This document shows positions 7,698-14,187 of a stretch of 64,000 nt of DNA, one piece after another. A program made the translations under genes and the position numbers. The stretch's first letter is position 1. The number at the start of each line of letters is the position of its first letter. The DNA lies in the NCBI RefSeq assembly GCF_010365285.1, contig NZ_CP048288.1, positions 124,001 through 188,000 of the forward strand, given 5' to 3'. Below the pieces are notes generated by a model. The model did not search any database, was not told where the DNA came from, and saw only the letters and a list, made by a program, of their open reading frames with translations. The DNA comes from Paenibacillus rhizovicinus (GTDB lineage: Bacteria; Bacillota; Bacilli; Paenibacillales; Paenibacillaceae).

Positions 7698-8124
7698 TTG
7701 GGAGTCCCTTGTACATAATTACGAGCAAGAAAATCGAGCCCTGCTGGTTCCGTCTGAGAATAGCGCAGCTACGCTTCATCGGTTTAATGTCCGGTTAAGC
7801 GAGCTGTTCACTCGTGCCCATTATGATTTCGCAAGGGCTAGACGGAATAAGGACGCTGTCGAGCGGCTGGTCGAAAACGTCATAAAGGACTACTATAACG
7901 GGCCGAATGAGCTCGCTCGTAAGGCAGCCGGCATTCAATACGCCAGGTGCTATCCAGCTCCGGAGGAATGGCATGCGGATACAGTCGATTTGTTCGATCT
8001 GGAGGATCGGTTCCGGTATTATTTCTATTCCTTGGAATCCACGATCAAAACCCTAGCCATGAAATCCGAGGCGAAAATCACGAACAATTCGCTACTGAAG
8101 TTGGAAAAGGATCTAACCGGCTAA
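7654..8124 (+). CDS. Hypothetical 156-aa protein
   Basis: ATG at 7654 has GGCGGTGA 7 bases upstream inside the previous gene. The protein is helical and charged, with an aromatic C-terminal part (DLEDRFRYYFYSLESTIKTLAM). No recognised family; it sits between replication and nuclease genes on a tightly packed operon. Confidence 0.7.
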   Translation: MSLVLTRLVRETSTDWESLVHNYEQENRALLVPSENSAATLHRFNVRLSELFTRAHYDFARARRNKDAVERLVENVIKDYYNGPNELARKAAGIQYARCYPAPEEWHADTVDLFDLEDRFRYYFYSLESTIKTLAMKSEAKITNNSLLKLEKDLTG

Positions 8125-8145
8125 CGCCGAAAGGAAGTGCATTAC

Positions 8146-8679
8146 ATGGATTGCGTTTACGAGGCGGAATGCGCCAATTTCGGCCAGTGCCGGCGGTGCT
8201 TTAACCATGACATGTACAAGCCTCATAAAGAATATCAACAGCTGCGCTCCCGATCCGAAAATCGGAAAGAAGTTAAACAGGGGATGGACTTCGAGAATAG
8301 GGGCACGAAAGCTTATAATTCAGCCGTAACTCGAGCCCGTCAAGCAGCTCGCCGTCAACCAAACTCCGGAGCAATGTCTAATGCGCTCGGGGATATGATC
8401 ACCGAAGAACAATTGACCGCCTCGCTTGCGGAGTTCAAGGAGCGCTCTAGTGTAGGCGCCAAAGGCGGAAAGCAGATCACGATCAAAAAGGAATGGCTGG
8501 ATAAGCTTGCCTGGGAATCTAGGCAAATGAATCGGGACTTTTATTTCTTGCCCTTCTCATTTGCTGGAGCAGAGAAAGATTATGTGGCCATGGAATATGA
8601 TATGCTGCTTCGCTATATTCAGAATATTCAATTCCTCCTTGAACAGAATCGTTTATTGAAATTGCAACTCAATGGTTAA
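8146..8679 (+). CDS. PD-(D/E)XK-like nuclease with N-terminal Cys cluster
   Basis: Residues 5-22 hold a Cys cluster (CVYEAECANFGQCRRCF) that could bind zinc. From residue 48 the order FENRGTKAYN, ARRQPNSGAMSNALGDMITEEQL, LAEFKERS, then TIKKEWLDKLAWESRQMNRDFYFLPFSF resembles Holliday-junction-resolvase-like and VRR-type PD-(D/E)XK folds: an acidic residue in helix 1, GD, then E-x-K and a helix ending in (A/S)xxxxR. A resolvase or flap nuclease acting with RecA is likely. GTG-CAT-TAC-ATG spans 8137-8148; spacing from GAAAGGA favours ATG 8146. Confidence 0.6.
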   Translation: MDCVYEAECANFGQCRRCFNHDMYKPHKEYQQLRSRSENRKEVKQGMDFENRGTKAYNSAVTRARQAARRQPNSGAMSNALGDMITEEQLTASLAEFKERSSVGAKGGKQITIKKEWLDKLAWESRQMNRDFYFLPFSFAGAEKDYVAMEYDMLLRYIQNIQFLLEQNRLLKLQLNG

Positions 8680-9175
8680 TGCATTTCAACAATGGAAGGA
8701 GGAGGTGATCCTGGACGATTTCGGTTTTTATAATGCTGAGATTCGCCGCAACTTGAATAAGGAACTACACAGCCTGGTCGATCACGCTAATAGGCATATC
8801 GACCAGCGAGATGATTATCCGGCCCATGAGATCATCAAGAGCATTATTTCGCAGTACAGTGCTCGGAGATCGCTATCGGACAAGCAGCGGGTGTGCTTGG
8901 CAAAGTTCATCTTTTACATTCAACATATTCAACCTGTTCCGCCGAGAAAGAAATATTTGCAGAGACCAGTTGTGCCGCCTTCTGATCCAAAGAAGGATCC
9001 GAAATCGTTCATGTATTCTCCGTTCGGAAATCCTAACTTGGGCTCTTATGAGGTTAGAGAAGGACTTGAATTAGTGGCCGCATACATAAACAAGCAGCAA
9101 AGTACCCGCCATCAGAGTCGTGTAAACAGCATGGCAATGAGGGCCGGCCTTAGCGTACATCGTATCCAAATATGA
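8672..9175 (+). CDS. Hypothetical 167-aa protein
   Basis: ATG 8672 overlaps the nuclease stop, but it has no ribosome site. A very strong one (AAGGAGGAGGTGAT, 8696-8709) lies inside, so initiation at GTG 8705 or CTG 8711 is possible. The C-terminal part is basic and proline-rich (QPVPPRKKYLQRPVVPPSDPKKDPKS). Function unknown. Confidence 0.65.
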   Translation: MVNAFQQWKEEVILDDFGFYNAEIRRNLNKELHSLVDHANRHIDQRDDYPAHEIIKSIISQYSARRSLSDKQRVCLAKFIFYIQHIQPVPPRKKYLQRPVVPPSDPKKDPKSFMYSPFGNPNLGSYEVREGLELVAAYINKQQSTRHQSRVNSMAMRAGLSVHRIQI

Positions 9176-9207
9176 AATAAACATCCTAAATAAAGGGGCA
9201 CTTGGTC

Positions 9208-9939
9208 ATGTCCGTTTTGATTGCAAATTTTTTGGTATCCCTGGAATGGCTTACAATAGTCATTCTGCTGATTTCACTGTTTAACCTCAGCTTCAGCGGG
9301 TTCATCCCGCACATTATTTTTATTTCCTGGCTGATGGCTTTTGTCGGATGGGGGATTGATCAAACTTACTTATCGGGATCTACGTATGCACTGCTGATTC
9401 AAGTAATAGCGCTGTACCTGTGTACTTGGCTTATATTGCGGATCAACGTCTTTTATGCATTCGGAATATCCGTTGTGTCATACGGAATCTACATGATCAC
9501 TCAGTCTGCATTGTTTTTGGGGCTGCATGCTATATCGTTCATGGATGAAACCGACTTGGTGCCGTTATCCGAAAAACAGCTTATCTTGCAAGGACTTTCA
9601 ATAGCGGTTCCGCTTTTGATTAGTTACCTTGCGACAAAGCTTCGTATCCGTTACAACCTGTTCGTTCCTACGACAGAGTTCATCAAGCTGCAATTCAATC
9701 GCCTAAATAATATCACGGTGTTCGTGCTCATATCCATGATCGGCATATCGGTGGTTAACTTCCACTTCATAACCGAAGGCAAGATTACTTTGTTCATTCT
9801 GATCTCAGTGATCCAGCTCGCATGCGTCGCCTTGCTCTTGTATTTGTTCAAGCGAAAGGAAGGGATTAAACATGATAGAAAAGTGGTCAGAAAAATCAGC
9901 TATAGCAATAAAGAGGATGAATCCCGAGCAAACGCATAG
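9208..9939 (+). CDS. Polytopic membrane protein, AgrC-sensor-like without kinase domain
   Basis: 243 residues, about seven hydrophobic helices (for example LTIVILLISLFNLSF, ALLIQVIALYLCTWLIL, ITVFVLISMIGISVV, LFILISVIQLACVALLLYLF), then a 35-residue basic tail. Size and layout match the input domain of AgrC-type histidine kinases, which bind cyclic autoinducer peptides, yet the protein ends where the kinase should begin. It overlaps agrB by 68 bases, so tail and AgrB start share DNA. Assignment rests on topology and position beside agrB/agrD; an unrelated transporter or immunity protein remains possible. Confidence 0.6.
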   Translation: MSVLIANFLVSLEWLTIVILLISLFNLSFSGFIPHIIFISWLMAFVGWGIDQTYLSGSTYALLIQVIALYLCTWLILRINVFYAFGISVVSYGIYMITQSALFLGLHAISFMDETDLVPLSEKQLILQGLSIAVPLLISYLATKLRIRYNLFVPTTEFIKLQFNRLNNITVFVLISMIGISVVNFHFITEGKITLFILISVIQLACVALLLYLFKRKEGIKHDRKVVRKISYSNKEDESRANA

Positions 9940-10396
9940 CATTGCCGTTCTCACTTACGGCTTCACAGTGCTGCTCAATGGATTTCTTACCTTATTTGCC
10001 TGCATTATTTTTGGGGCAATTACCGGGCATTTCACTGAAACATTAATCTCGCTGCTTACGTTTATCATGTTGCGGCAGATTTCAGGTGGATATCATTTGC
10101 GCTCGGCTTTATCGTGTTGTCTGTTTTCTGTAACCATTTTTTTATTGATTCCGTGGATTCATGTCGCTAACGAGAACATTCTGTATGCTATGGATATATG
10201 TAGTCTTGTCCTTGCTGCTGTCTATGCACCATCAAACATCAGGAATCAGTCGAACATTCCAGAGAGGTTTTATCCTCTCTTGAAATACCTCTCAGTGCTG
10301 CTCATTGCTATCGGATCGTTGCTCCGGTCAGAAGTGGTTTCCATCACCATTCTGGTCCAGTGTTTGCTTCTGATCCGAAAGCCTGAGAGGAGGTGA
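9872..10396 (+). CDS. agrB: AgrB-like membrane peptidase
   Basis: Integral membrane cysteine endopeptidase of the accessory gene regulator family, which trims the C-terminus of AgrD and forms the ring. The signature LRQISGGYHLRSALSC carries the catalytic pair His and Cys at H-x6-C, the spacing of S. aureus AgrB (His77/Cys84). Four to five hydrophobic helices follow. Length 174 aa is near the family norm of about 190. RBS AAGGAAGGG. Directly followed by the AgrD-like peptide gene. Confidence 0.9.
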   Translation: MIEKWSEKSAIAIKRMNPEQTHSIAVLTYGFTVLLNGFLTLFACIIFGAITGHFTETLISLLTFIMLRQISGGYHLRSALSCCLFSVTIFLLIPWIHVANENILYAMDICSLVLAAVYAPSNIRNQSNIPERFYPLLKYLSVLLIAIGSLLRSEVVSITILVQCLLLIRKPERR

Positions 10397-10401
10397 TTTC
10401 A

Positions 10402-10524
10402 ATGAAAAGGTTTGTAGCAAAGCATACTTCTACGCTTGTTGCCGCTGTCGCATTTGCCGTTGTAGCCATGGCATCCCCATGGCTGACTAACAGCCCTGAC
10501 GTTCCTGCAGAGCTGAAAAAGTAG
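10402..10524 (+). CDS. agrD: AgrD-like autoinducer propeptide, serine variant
   Basis: 40-aa propeptide with a very strong site GAGAGGAGGTGATTT and ATG 10402. Residues 1-24 are the amphipathic leader (MKRFVAKHTSTLVAAVAFAV), residues 25-29 are SPWLT, and the tail NSPDVPAELKK matches the acidic-proline AgrD C-terminus (consensus like YQPEVPEELKK). By alignment with CLWFT of Clostridium perfringens, Ser25 replaces the ring cysteine, predicting a five-residue lactone instead of a thiolactone. There is no cysteine anywhere. Identification is strong from position and pattern; the mature product is inference. Confidence 0.85.
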   Translation: MKRFVAKHTSTLVAAVAFAVVAMASPWLTNSPDVPAELKK

Positions 10525-10542
10525 AAACTGGAGAACAAATTT

Positions 10543-10905
10543 ATGGACCTTCCAGCAATCAGCCACGATGGCTCGCCAGTATTGCTTGATGAATCTGATA
10601 TATTCTCTGTGCGTCTACTTGGAAGGCGGATAGTAATGACCACTGTCACTAATGAGGAATATTACTGGCCGCTTTCCATCGATGACGTCTCTATGTTCTT
10701 CGGCCCAGGATTTGAAATATCCGATCGAAAAAACATTTTCAATGCAGAGAAGATCAAAAATTACGATTCCAGTAAGGGGGCCGTATATAGTGACGAGGTA
10801 GTTACCAATAAATCCGCTTCGGTTGCGCTGAACGATACGAAAATGAGAGAAATCAAAAGAAAACTAGGAAAAGAGAAGGATATCGCAAGCGATTGGGAGT
10901 ATTAG
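10543..10905 (+). CDS. Stand-alone LytTR-like DNA-binding protein
   Basis: 120 residues with the LytTR strand pattern: SPVLLDESDIFSVRLLGRRIVMTTVTNEEYYWPLSIDDVSMFF, then FEISDRKNIFNAEKIKNYD (the F-x-R-h-R-s-x-i-V-N-x-x-x-I signature) and a final SASVALNDTKMREIKRKL helix. LytTR domains bind DNA in AgrA and ComE, where a receiver domain precedes them; here nothing precedes it. It is the last gene of the agr-like cassette, 18 bases after agrD, with CTGGAGA as ribosome site. It probably regulates transcription in answer to the peptide, by an unknown non-phosphorelay link. Confidence 0.7.
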   Translation: MDLPAISHDGSPVLLDESDIFSVRLLGRRIVMTTVTNEEYYWPLSIDDVSMFFGPGFEISDRKNIFNAEKIKNYDSSKGAVYSDEVVTNKSASVALNDTKMREIKRKLGKEKDIASDWEY

Positions 10906-11118
10906 TAGTCAAATAGTCCCAATATAGCCTAATTACATAAACCTTACAGCTTGTCAATAGGAATTTATGTACACAAATAGGCATGGAAGCATTTGACCTC
11001 GGCTGGTATACTTTAGGATATAAGGCAGCGACACAAGATTTGAAATTGCTATGTAGCAATGCCCTGTATCAAATCATTGTGGTTGATGTACTACCTATTT
11101 TTGGAGGCGTACCTACCC
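10906..11118. other. Intergenic region after the agr-like cassette
   Basis: 213 bp. Holds a 14-bp palindrome TTGCTATGTAGCAA (11045-11058) and AT-rich stretches, but no promoter with convincing spacing. A frame from ATG 10983 lacks a ribosome site and I do not call it. Confidence 0.4.
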
Positions 11119-11403
11119 ATGGCGAGATCTTTCACTGTTTACGGCTTTTTCACTTTCAAAGTAAATCAAACTCCTCACGCTGAGGACATCGCTCTTAACC
11201 TCAATTCCATTTTGTCGCAAATTCCTACCGGGAACACAAAACCTGTCGTGATTCCATGTTATCTGGATAATTCCGATCGTGAGGCGATTGTTGTTGCTGA
11301 TCACGCAATCAGCGAGGATCTCGCAGCCGAGATTGTCGAAAAATCAGGACAAGATTTCACATATACGTCCTTTGTGCATCTCATCCAGAATACGGCTTGC
11401 TAA
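11119..11403 (+). CDS. Hypothetical 94-aa protein
   Basis: TTGGAGG at 11101-11107 sets ATG 11119. Begins MARSFTVYGFFTFKVNQTPH and has a beta-alpha pattern with ILSQIPTGNTKPVVIPCYLDNSDREAIVVADHAISEDLAAEIVEKSG. A compact cytosolic protein of unknown family. Followed at once by a terminator nested in a longer hairpin. Confidence 0.7.
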   Translation: MARSFTVYGFFTFKVNQTPHAEDIALNLNSILSQIPTGNTKPVVIPCYLDNSDREAIVVADHAISEDLAAEIVEKSGQDFTYTSFVHLIQNTAC

Positions 11404-11453
11404 CCACAATCAAAAGAAAAACTCACATACAGTGGGTTTTATTTTGATTGTGG
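11404..11453 (+). terminator. Nested hairpin terminator
   Basis: Outer 12-bp perfect stem 11404-11415 / 11442-11453 (CCACAATCAAAA) encloses an inner 9-bp stem AAAACTCAC / GTGGGTTTT (11418-11440) followed by ATTTT. The inner hairpin alone looks like a Rho-independent terminator; the outer stem may compete with it. Confidence 0.65.
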
Positions 11454-11465
11454 GGGTACTTTCCG

Positions 11466-11484
11466 GTCGCTATCGCTCTCATTC
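11466..11484 (+). repeat. 19-mer intergenic element, copy 2
   Basis: GTCGCTATCGCTCTCATTC followed by ATTTTAGAATA, 25 bp before the gene at 11509. The extension TTTAGAAT is shared with copy 1. Confidence 0.6.
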
Positions 11485-11508
11485 ATTTTAGAATACAGGA
11501 GGTGTCCC

Positions 11509-11973
11509 ATGGGAGACTTTTATTACGCCAAACTATTAATTCCGGATCGCTTCATGAATGACGAGATTCGGGCCCGAATTGCATCGCATTTCAAGATGAA
11601 TCGATTTGAAGAAATCGACGGGAAGATCACGCTGGACAGCGGACTCTGGATGATGGAGGATCCGCTGGCACGGAGCGGTGAGTTTGATCTTGAGCATTAT
11701 TTGGTAGAGCAGGGGGTTCCGTTTGATCGTTGGACGGAGAATACGGGCTCTTCTAGTCCGGCGTACAATCGGGTGTTCCGTCCTGGTCTATTGGATCGAG
11801 AGTTTCCGGAGTCCGATGAAGGCACCGTTGTCCCCGTTACTAAGATTCAAGAGATCTACGATCGTGGAGGAGCCCTTGATATTGTCGAGGGGATTGAAGA
11901 TTTGCTCAAAGAATACAACCCGAAGTATCCTGCAATTGAATCCTATACCGATGGAGGCGAAGCCAATGAGTGA
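11509..11973 (+). CDS. Hypothetical 154-aa acidic protein
   Basis: ACAGGAGGTG upstream. Begins MGDFYYAKLLIPDRFMNDEI; contains a DRWTENTGSSSPAYNRVFRPG loop and an acidic C-terminal half. No motif recognised. It overlaps the Gp157/Gam-like gene by 8 bases, so they are likely coexpressed under the 19-mer element. Confidence 0.75.
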   Translation: MGDFYYAKLLIPDRFMNDEIRARIASHFKMNRFEEIDGKITLDSGLWMMEDPLARSGEFDLEHYLVEQGVPFDRWTENTGSSSPAYNRVFRPGLLDREFPESDEGTVVPVTKIQEIYDRGGALDIVEGIEDLLKEYNPKYPAIESYTDGGEANE

Positions 11974-12649
11974 TTTGCTGCAAGAAGCACTGCTGTCCGA
12001 AGATGTGTCCATGCTCGACGAAATGATGGAGATGCTGGCCAATGTAAAAGCGGCCGGCGGCCATGTCCCACAAGAAGTGGACGAAATGACGATCCGTCGC
12101 ATGATGATTCGCATGAAGATCAACGAGCGAGAGATCTCGAAAGACAAGAAGATGAAATCCGCTATCGTCGAAACATGGGATGGTCGTATTAAGAAGAAGG
12201 AAGAAGAGGTCAAGACCCTCCGTGCCTTCATTGAACGATGGATTATCGAAACCAACAAAGGCAAGCCGTTGCAGCTTGACGTCGGAACCGCCAGCACACG
12301 CAAGGTTCCGCATGCGTTCGAGATCAAAGACCCAATCTTGTTCCGTGAATGGCTAAAATCGATCGGCAAAGAGGCCACCTTCCTCAAGCCGCAAGAGCTC
12401 GATGTGACAGCTGCGAAGGCGGATATTATCGAGTATGTTGACAAGAATGCCGACGAGATGGCAGAAGCAGAACTGAAGAAATTGCAGGAAGAAAATCCAG
12501 ATAAGAAATTCACAAAAGCGGAGCTGAAGCGCCGAAAAGACGAACTTATCGCCGGTTATATTCCTGCACTCGTTGCAAAAGTCGGCCTTCCAGAAAACGT
12601 TGGTGAATATAAGGCAGAAGGTCAATCAGTTAACCTTCGTTTTGCTTAA
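11966..12649 (+). CDS. Gp157/Gam-like protein (possible host-nuclease inhibitor)
   Basis: 227 residues from ATG 11966. The helical part ISKDKKMKSAIVETWDGRIKKKEEEVKTLRAFIERWI, then GKPLQLDVGTASTRKVPHAFEIKDP, a short helix and a C-terminal KVGLPENVGEY tail, follows the layout of siphovirus Gp157 and Mu Gam-like proteins: an antiparallel coiled coil, then a beta hairpin carrying T-x-S-x-R-K. Such proteins coat double-strand ends or protect phage DNA. Similarity is by pattern only, so the function is tentative. A terminator follows. Confidence 0.55.
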   Translation: MSDLLQEALLSEDVSMLDEMMEMLANVKAAGGHVPQEVDEMTIRRMMIRMKINEREISKDKKMKSAIVETWDGRIKKKEEEVKTLRAFIERWIIETNKGKPLQLDVGTASTRKVPHAFEIKDPILFREWLKSIGKEATFLKPQELDVTAAKADIIEYVDKNADEMAEAELKKLQEENPDKKFTKAELKRRKDELIAGYIPALVAKVGLPENVGEYKAEGQSVNLRFA

Positions 12650-12655
12650 CCTGTG

Positions 12656-12708
12656 CCCCGATCTGATGATAATGCGATGTATTGCATTACATTGATCGGG
12701 GTGTTTTT
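12656..12708 (+). terminator. Terminator whose loop carries the palindrome
   Basis: CCCCGATC (12656-12663) pairs with GATCGGGG (12694-12701), followed by TGTTTTTATT. The loop contains TGTATTGCATTACA at 12678-12691, 13/14 to the operator consensus, so transcription factor binding could affect termination. Confidence 0.7.
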
Positions 12709-12973
12709 ATTCCTGGACTTGCGATAGGCTACACGTCGGAGCTGTCATTGTGCGTAGTATAAAACACCAGATCTCCAAAAAGATATAGTGGCTCCTTCGA
12801 GTGTTTCGATCAAGCATTGATGTAGGCTGCAAGGTCGTTAAAATCATTGCAATCGAAGTATTTACGCCGAATGAAGTTCAATACGCCAACGACTAACATA
12901 ATAATCAATATGCCATGGATCTATTTCGCAAGGCTCAAGTCAGCCCAGTTTAAGTCGTGAAAGGATGAGCCTG
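12709..12973. other. 265-bp intergenic region, mostly featureless
   Basis: No convincing promoter, tRNA or hairpin. On the minus strand 12810-12908 encodes a 29-32 residue frame with a hydrophobic start (LIIMLVVGVLNF) but no ribosome site; see rejected items. Confidence 0.4.
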
Positions 12974-13276
12974 TTGAATACTTATACAGTCATAGCCATA
13001 TTGATGAATACCCTTATCAATGGTGGCCCGTGCATGATTATTTTTTTCCCGTCAATTGGATATATCTGTTTGGCCATTGCCATAATTTTGAGCATCTTCA
13101 TAAAGAGGAAAGCGGAAGCTCTGCAGGACAAGACTGACGAGCTGAAACAACAAATTGTGGAACTCAAAATGGCGCAAGTTGATCTGAATAACGCTCAGAA
13201 TGAGTTTATTAAGCTGTCAGAACAGCTCAACGAGAAGATGCAAGAAAAAACCGGCATCTATCGCCGCATTTCTTAA
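12974..13276 (+). CDS. Small membrane protein with coiled-coil tail
   Basis: GAAAGGA at 12958-12964 favours TTG 12974 over ATG 12965. Residues 1-45 contain one or two hydrophobic segments (TVIAILMNTLINGG, MIIFFPSIGYICLAIAIILSIFI), then a charged coiled coil (KAEALQDKTDELKQQIVELKMAQVDLNNAQNEF). Likely anchored in the inner membrane with the coil inside the cell. The shape is compatible with spanin- or holin-related roles, but nothing specific supports this. Its own start is just past a quiet intergenic region. Confidence 0.65.
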   Translation: MNTYTVIAILMNTLINGGPCMIIFFPSIGYICLAIAIILSIFIKRKAEALQDKTDELKQQIVELKMAQVDLNNAQNEFIKLSEQLNEKMQEKTGIYRRIS

Positions 13277-13304
13277 TGAAGCGTTAAATATTTCATACTT
13301 TCTA

Positions 13305-13333
13305 TTGTGTTACCGCAGGTTTTGGATTATACT
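13305..13333 (+). promoter_or_regulatory. Sigma-A type promoter of the radical SAM gene
   Basis: TTGTGT (13305-13310), 17-bp spacer, TATACT (13328-13333). The palindrome at 13337-13350 covers the expected transcription start. Confidence 0.65.
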
Positions 13334-13336
13334 TTG

Positions 13337-13350
13337 TGTAATGCATTACG
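13337..13350. promoter_or_regulatory. Palindromic operator-like element over a start site
   Basis: TGTAATGCATTACG, 13/14, 4 bp downstream of a -10 box. This is the clearest promoter-plus-operator arrangement in the window. Confidence 0.7.
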
Positions 13351-13368
13351 CAAGTCAGGAGAGATAAT

Positions 13369-14187
13369 ATGAGTGACATTGAAGAATCGATCTCTGAGCG
13401 TCAACATATGCGCTTTATCGGGGTCACAAAGGACGCCACCACTGCCGGGCCAGGGAAACGGCTAGAGCTATTTCTCAAGGGTTGCATCCGTGGGATTGTT
13501 AATCCTTGCGAAGGTTGCTTTAACCCATCGACATGGGAGTTTGGCGGCGATCGCAAGCGCATGCACATCAATGAAGTTGTCGAGATGATCGATCGTGATG
13601 CCTGGAATCGTCAGGTGACGTTCTGCGGCGGTGAGCCATTGCTGCAAACACGCAATCTGATTGAAGTTTGCAGGGAACTCAAGCGCCGTGATCCTCGGAT
13701 ACATATCGTCGTATACACCGCATATCTGTTGGAGAATCTGCTCTCCCAAGGAGTCTTTTATCGACTGCGTGGAGGCGACGAACCTGCTGTTCAAGAGACG
13801 TTATTATCCTACAGCGCCCATTGGAATCCGGAGCTTACGCATTTTCAAATTGCGACTGCGGATCAGATCCGAGAGCTCATGGGAACCATTGATATTTTGG
13901 TTGATGGCGACTACCAATCGAAGCACCGGATTCCAACCGAGAAATACATGAACGAAGGCATGTTCATTGGGTCGAGCAACCAACGGGTGATCGACACTCA
14001 GGAAACGCTTCGCTGGGCGCCGCAATTCGTGTTCGACTATGCGGATGTTTGGATGGAGAAGCACCTTATCAAGAAGCATTGTAAATGCTGCGGCCATCCT
14101 ATCAACAATCGTCAGTTCACGTACTGCGACAGTCGTTGCCGCAAGGCATTTCATAAACGCCAGAAAGACATTGCGGTTTTCCGATAA
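13369..14187 (+). CDS. NrdG-like radical SAM activase with zinc tail
   Basis: Resembles the activating enzyme of anaerobic ribonucleotide reductase: GPGKRLELFLKGC, EGCFNPSTWEFGGD, VTFCGGEPLL (the SAM-binding GGE motif) and VVYTAYLLENLL. The cluster motif is odd: CIRGIVNPCEGC has C-x7-C-x2-C, whereas NrdG has C-x3-C-x2-C. The last 40 residues carry CKCCGHPINNRQFTYCDSRCRKAFHKRQK, a zinc-ribbon of the kind found at the ends of host proteins, fused here. No NrdD is in the window. Start ATG after AGGAGAG. Confidence 0.8.
   Translation: MSDIEESISERQHMRFIGVTKDATTAGPGKRLELFLKGCIRGIVNPCEGCFNPSTWEFGGDRKRMHINEVVEMIDRDAWNRQVTFCGGEPLLQTRNLIEVCRELKRRDPRIHIVVYTAYLLENLLSQGVFYRLRGGDEPAVQETLLSYSAHWNPELTHFQIATADQIRELMGTIDILVDGDYQSKHRIPTEKYMNEGMFIGSSNQRVIDTQETLRWAPQFVFDYADVWMEKHLIKKHCKCCGHPINNRQFTYCDSRCRKAFHKRQKDIAVFR

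Noticed and set aside
10983..11183. 66-aa plus-strand frame from ATG 10983
   Set aside because: No ribosome site, overlaps the well-started gene at 11119 in another frame.
12810..12908. Minus-strand 29-32 aa frame with a hydrophobic start
   Set aside because: Peptide-like pattern but no ribosome site and no usable ATG with spacing; kept only as a note.
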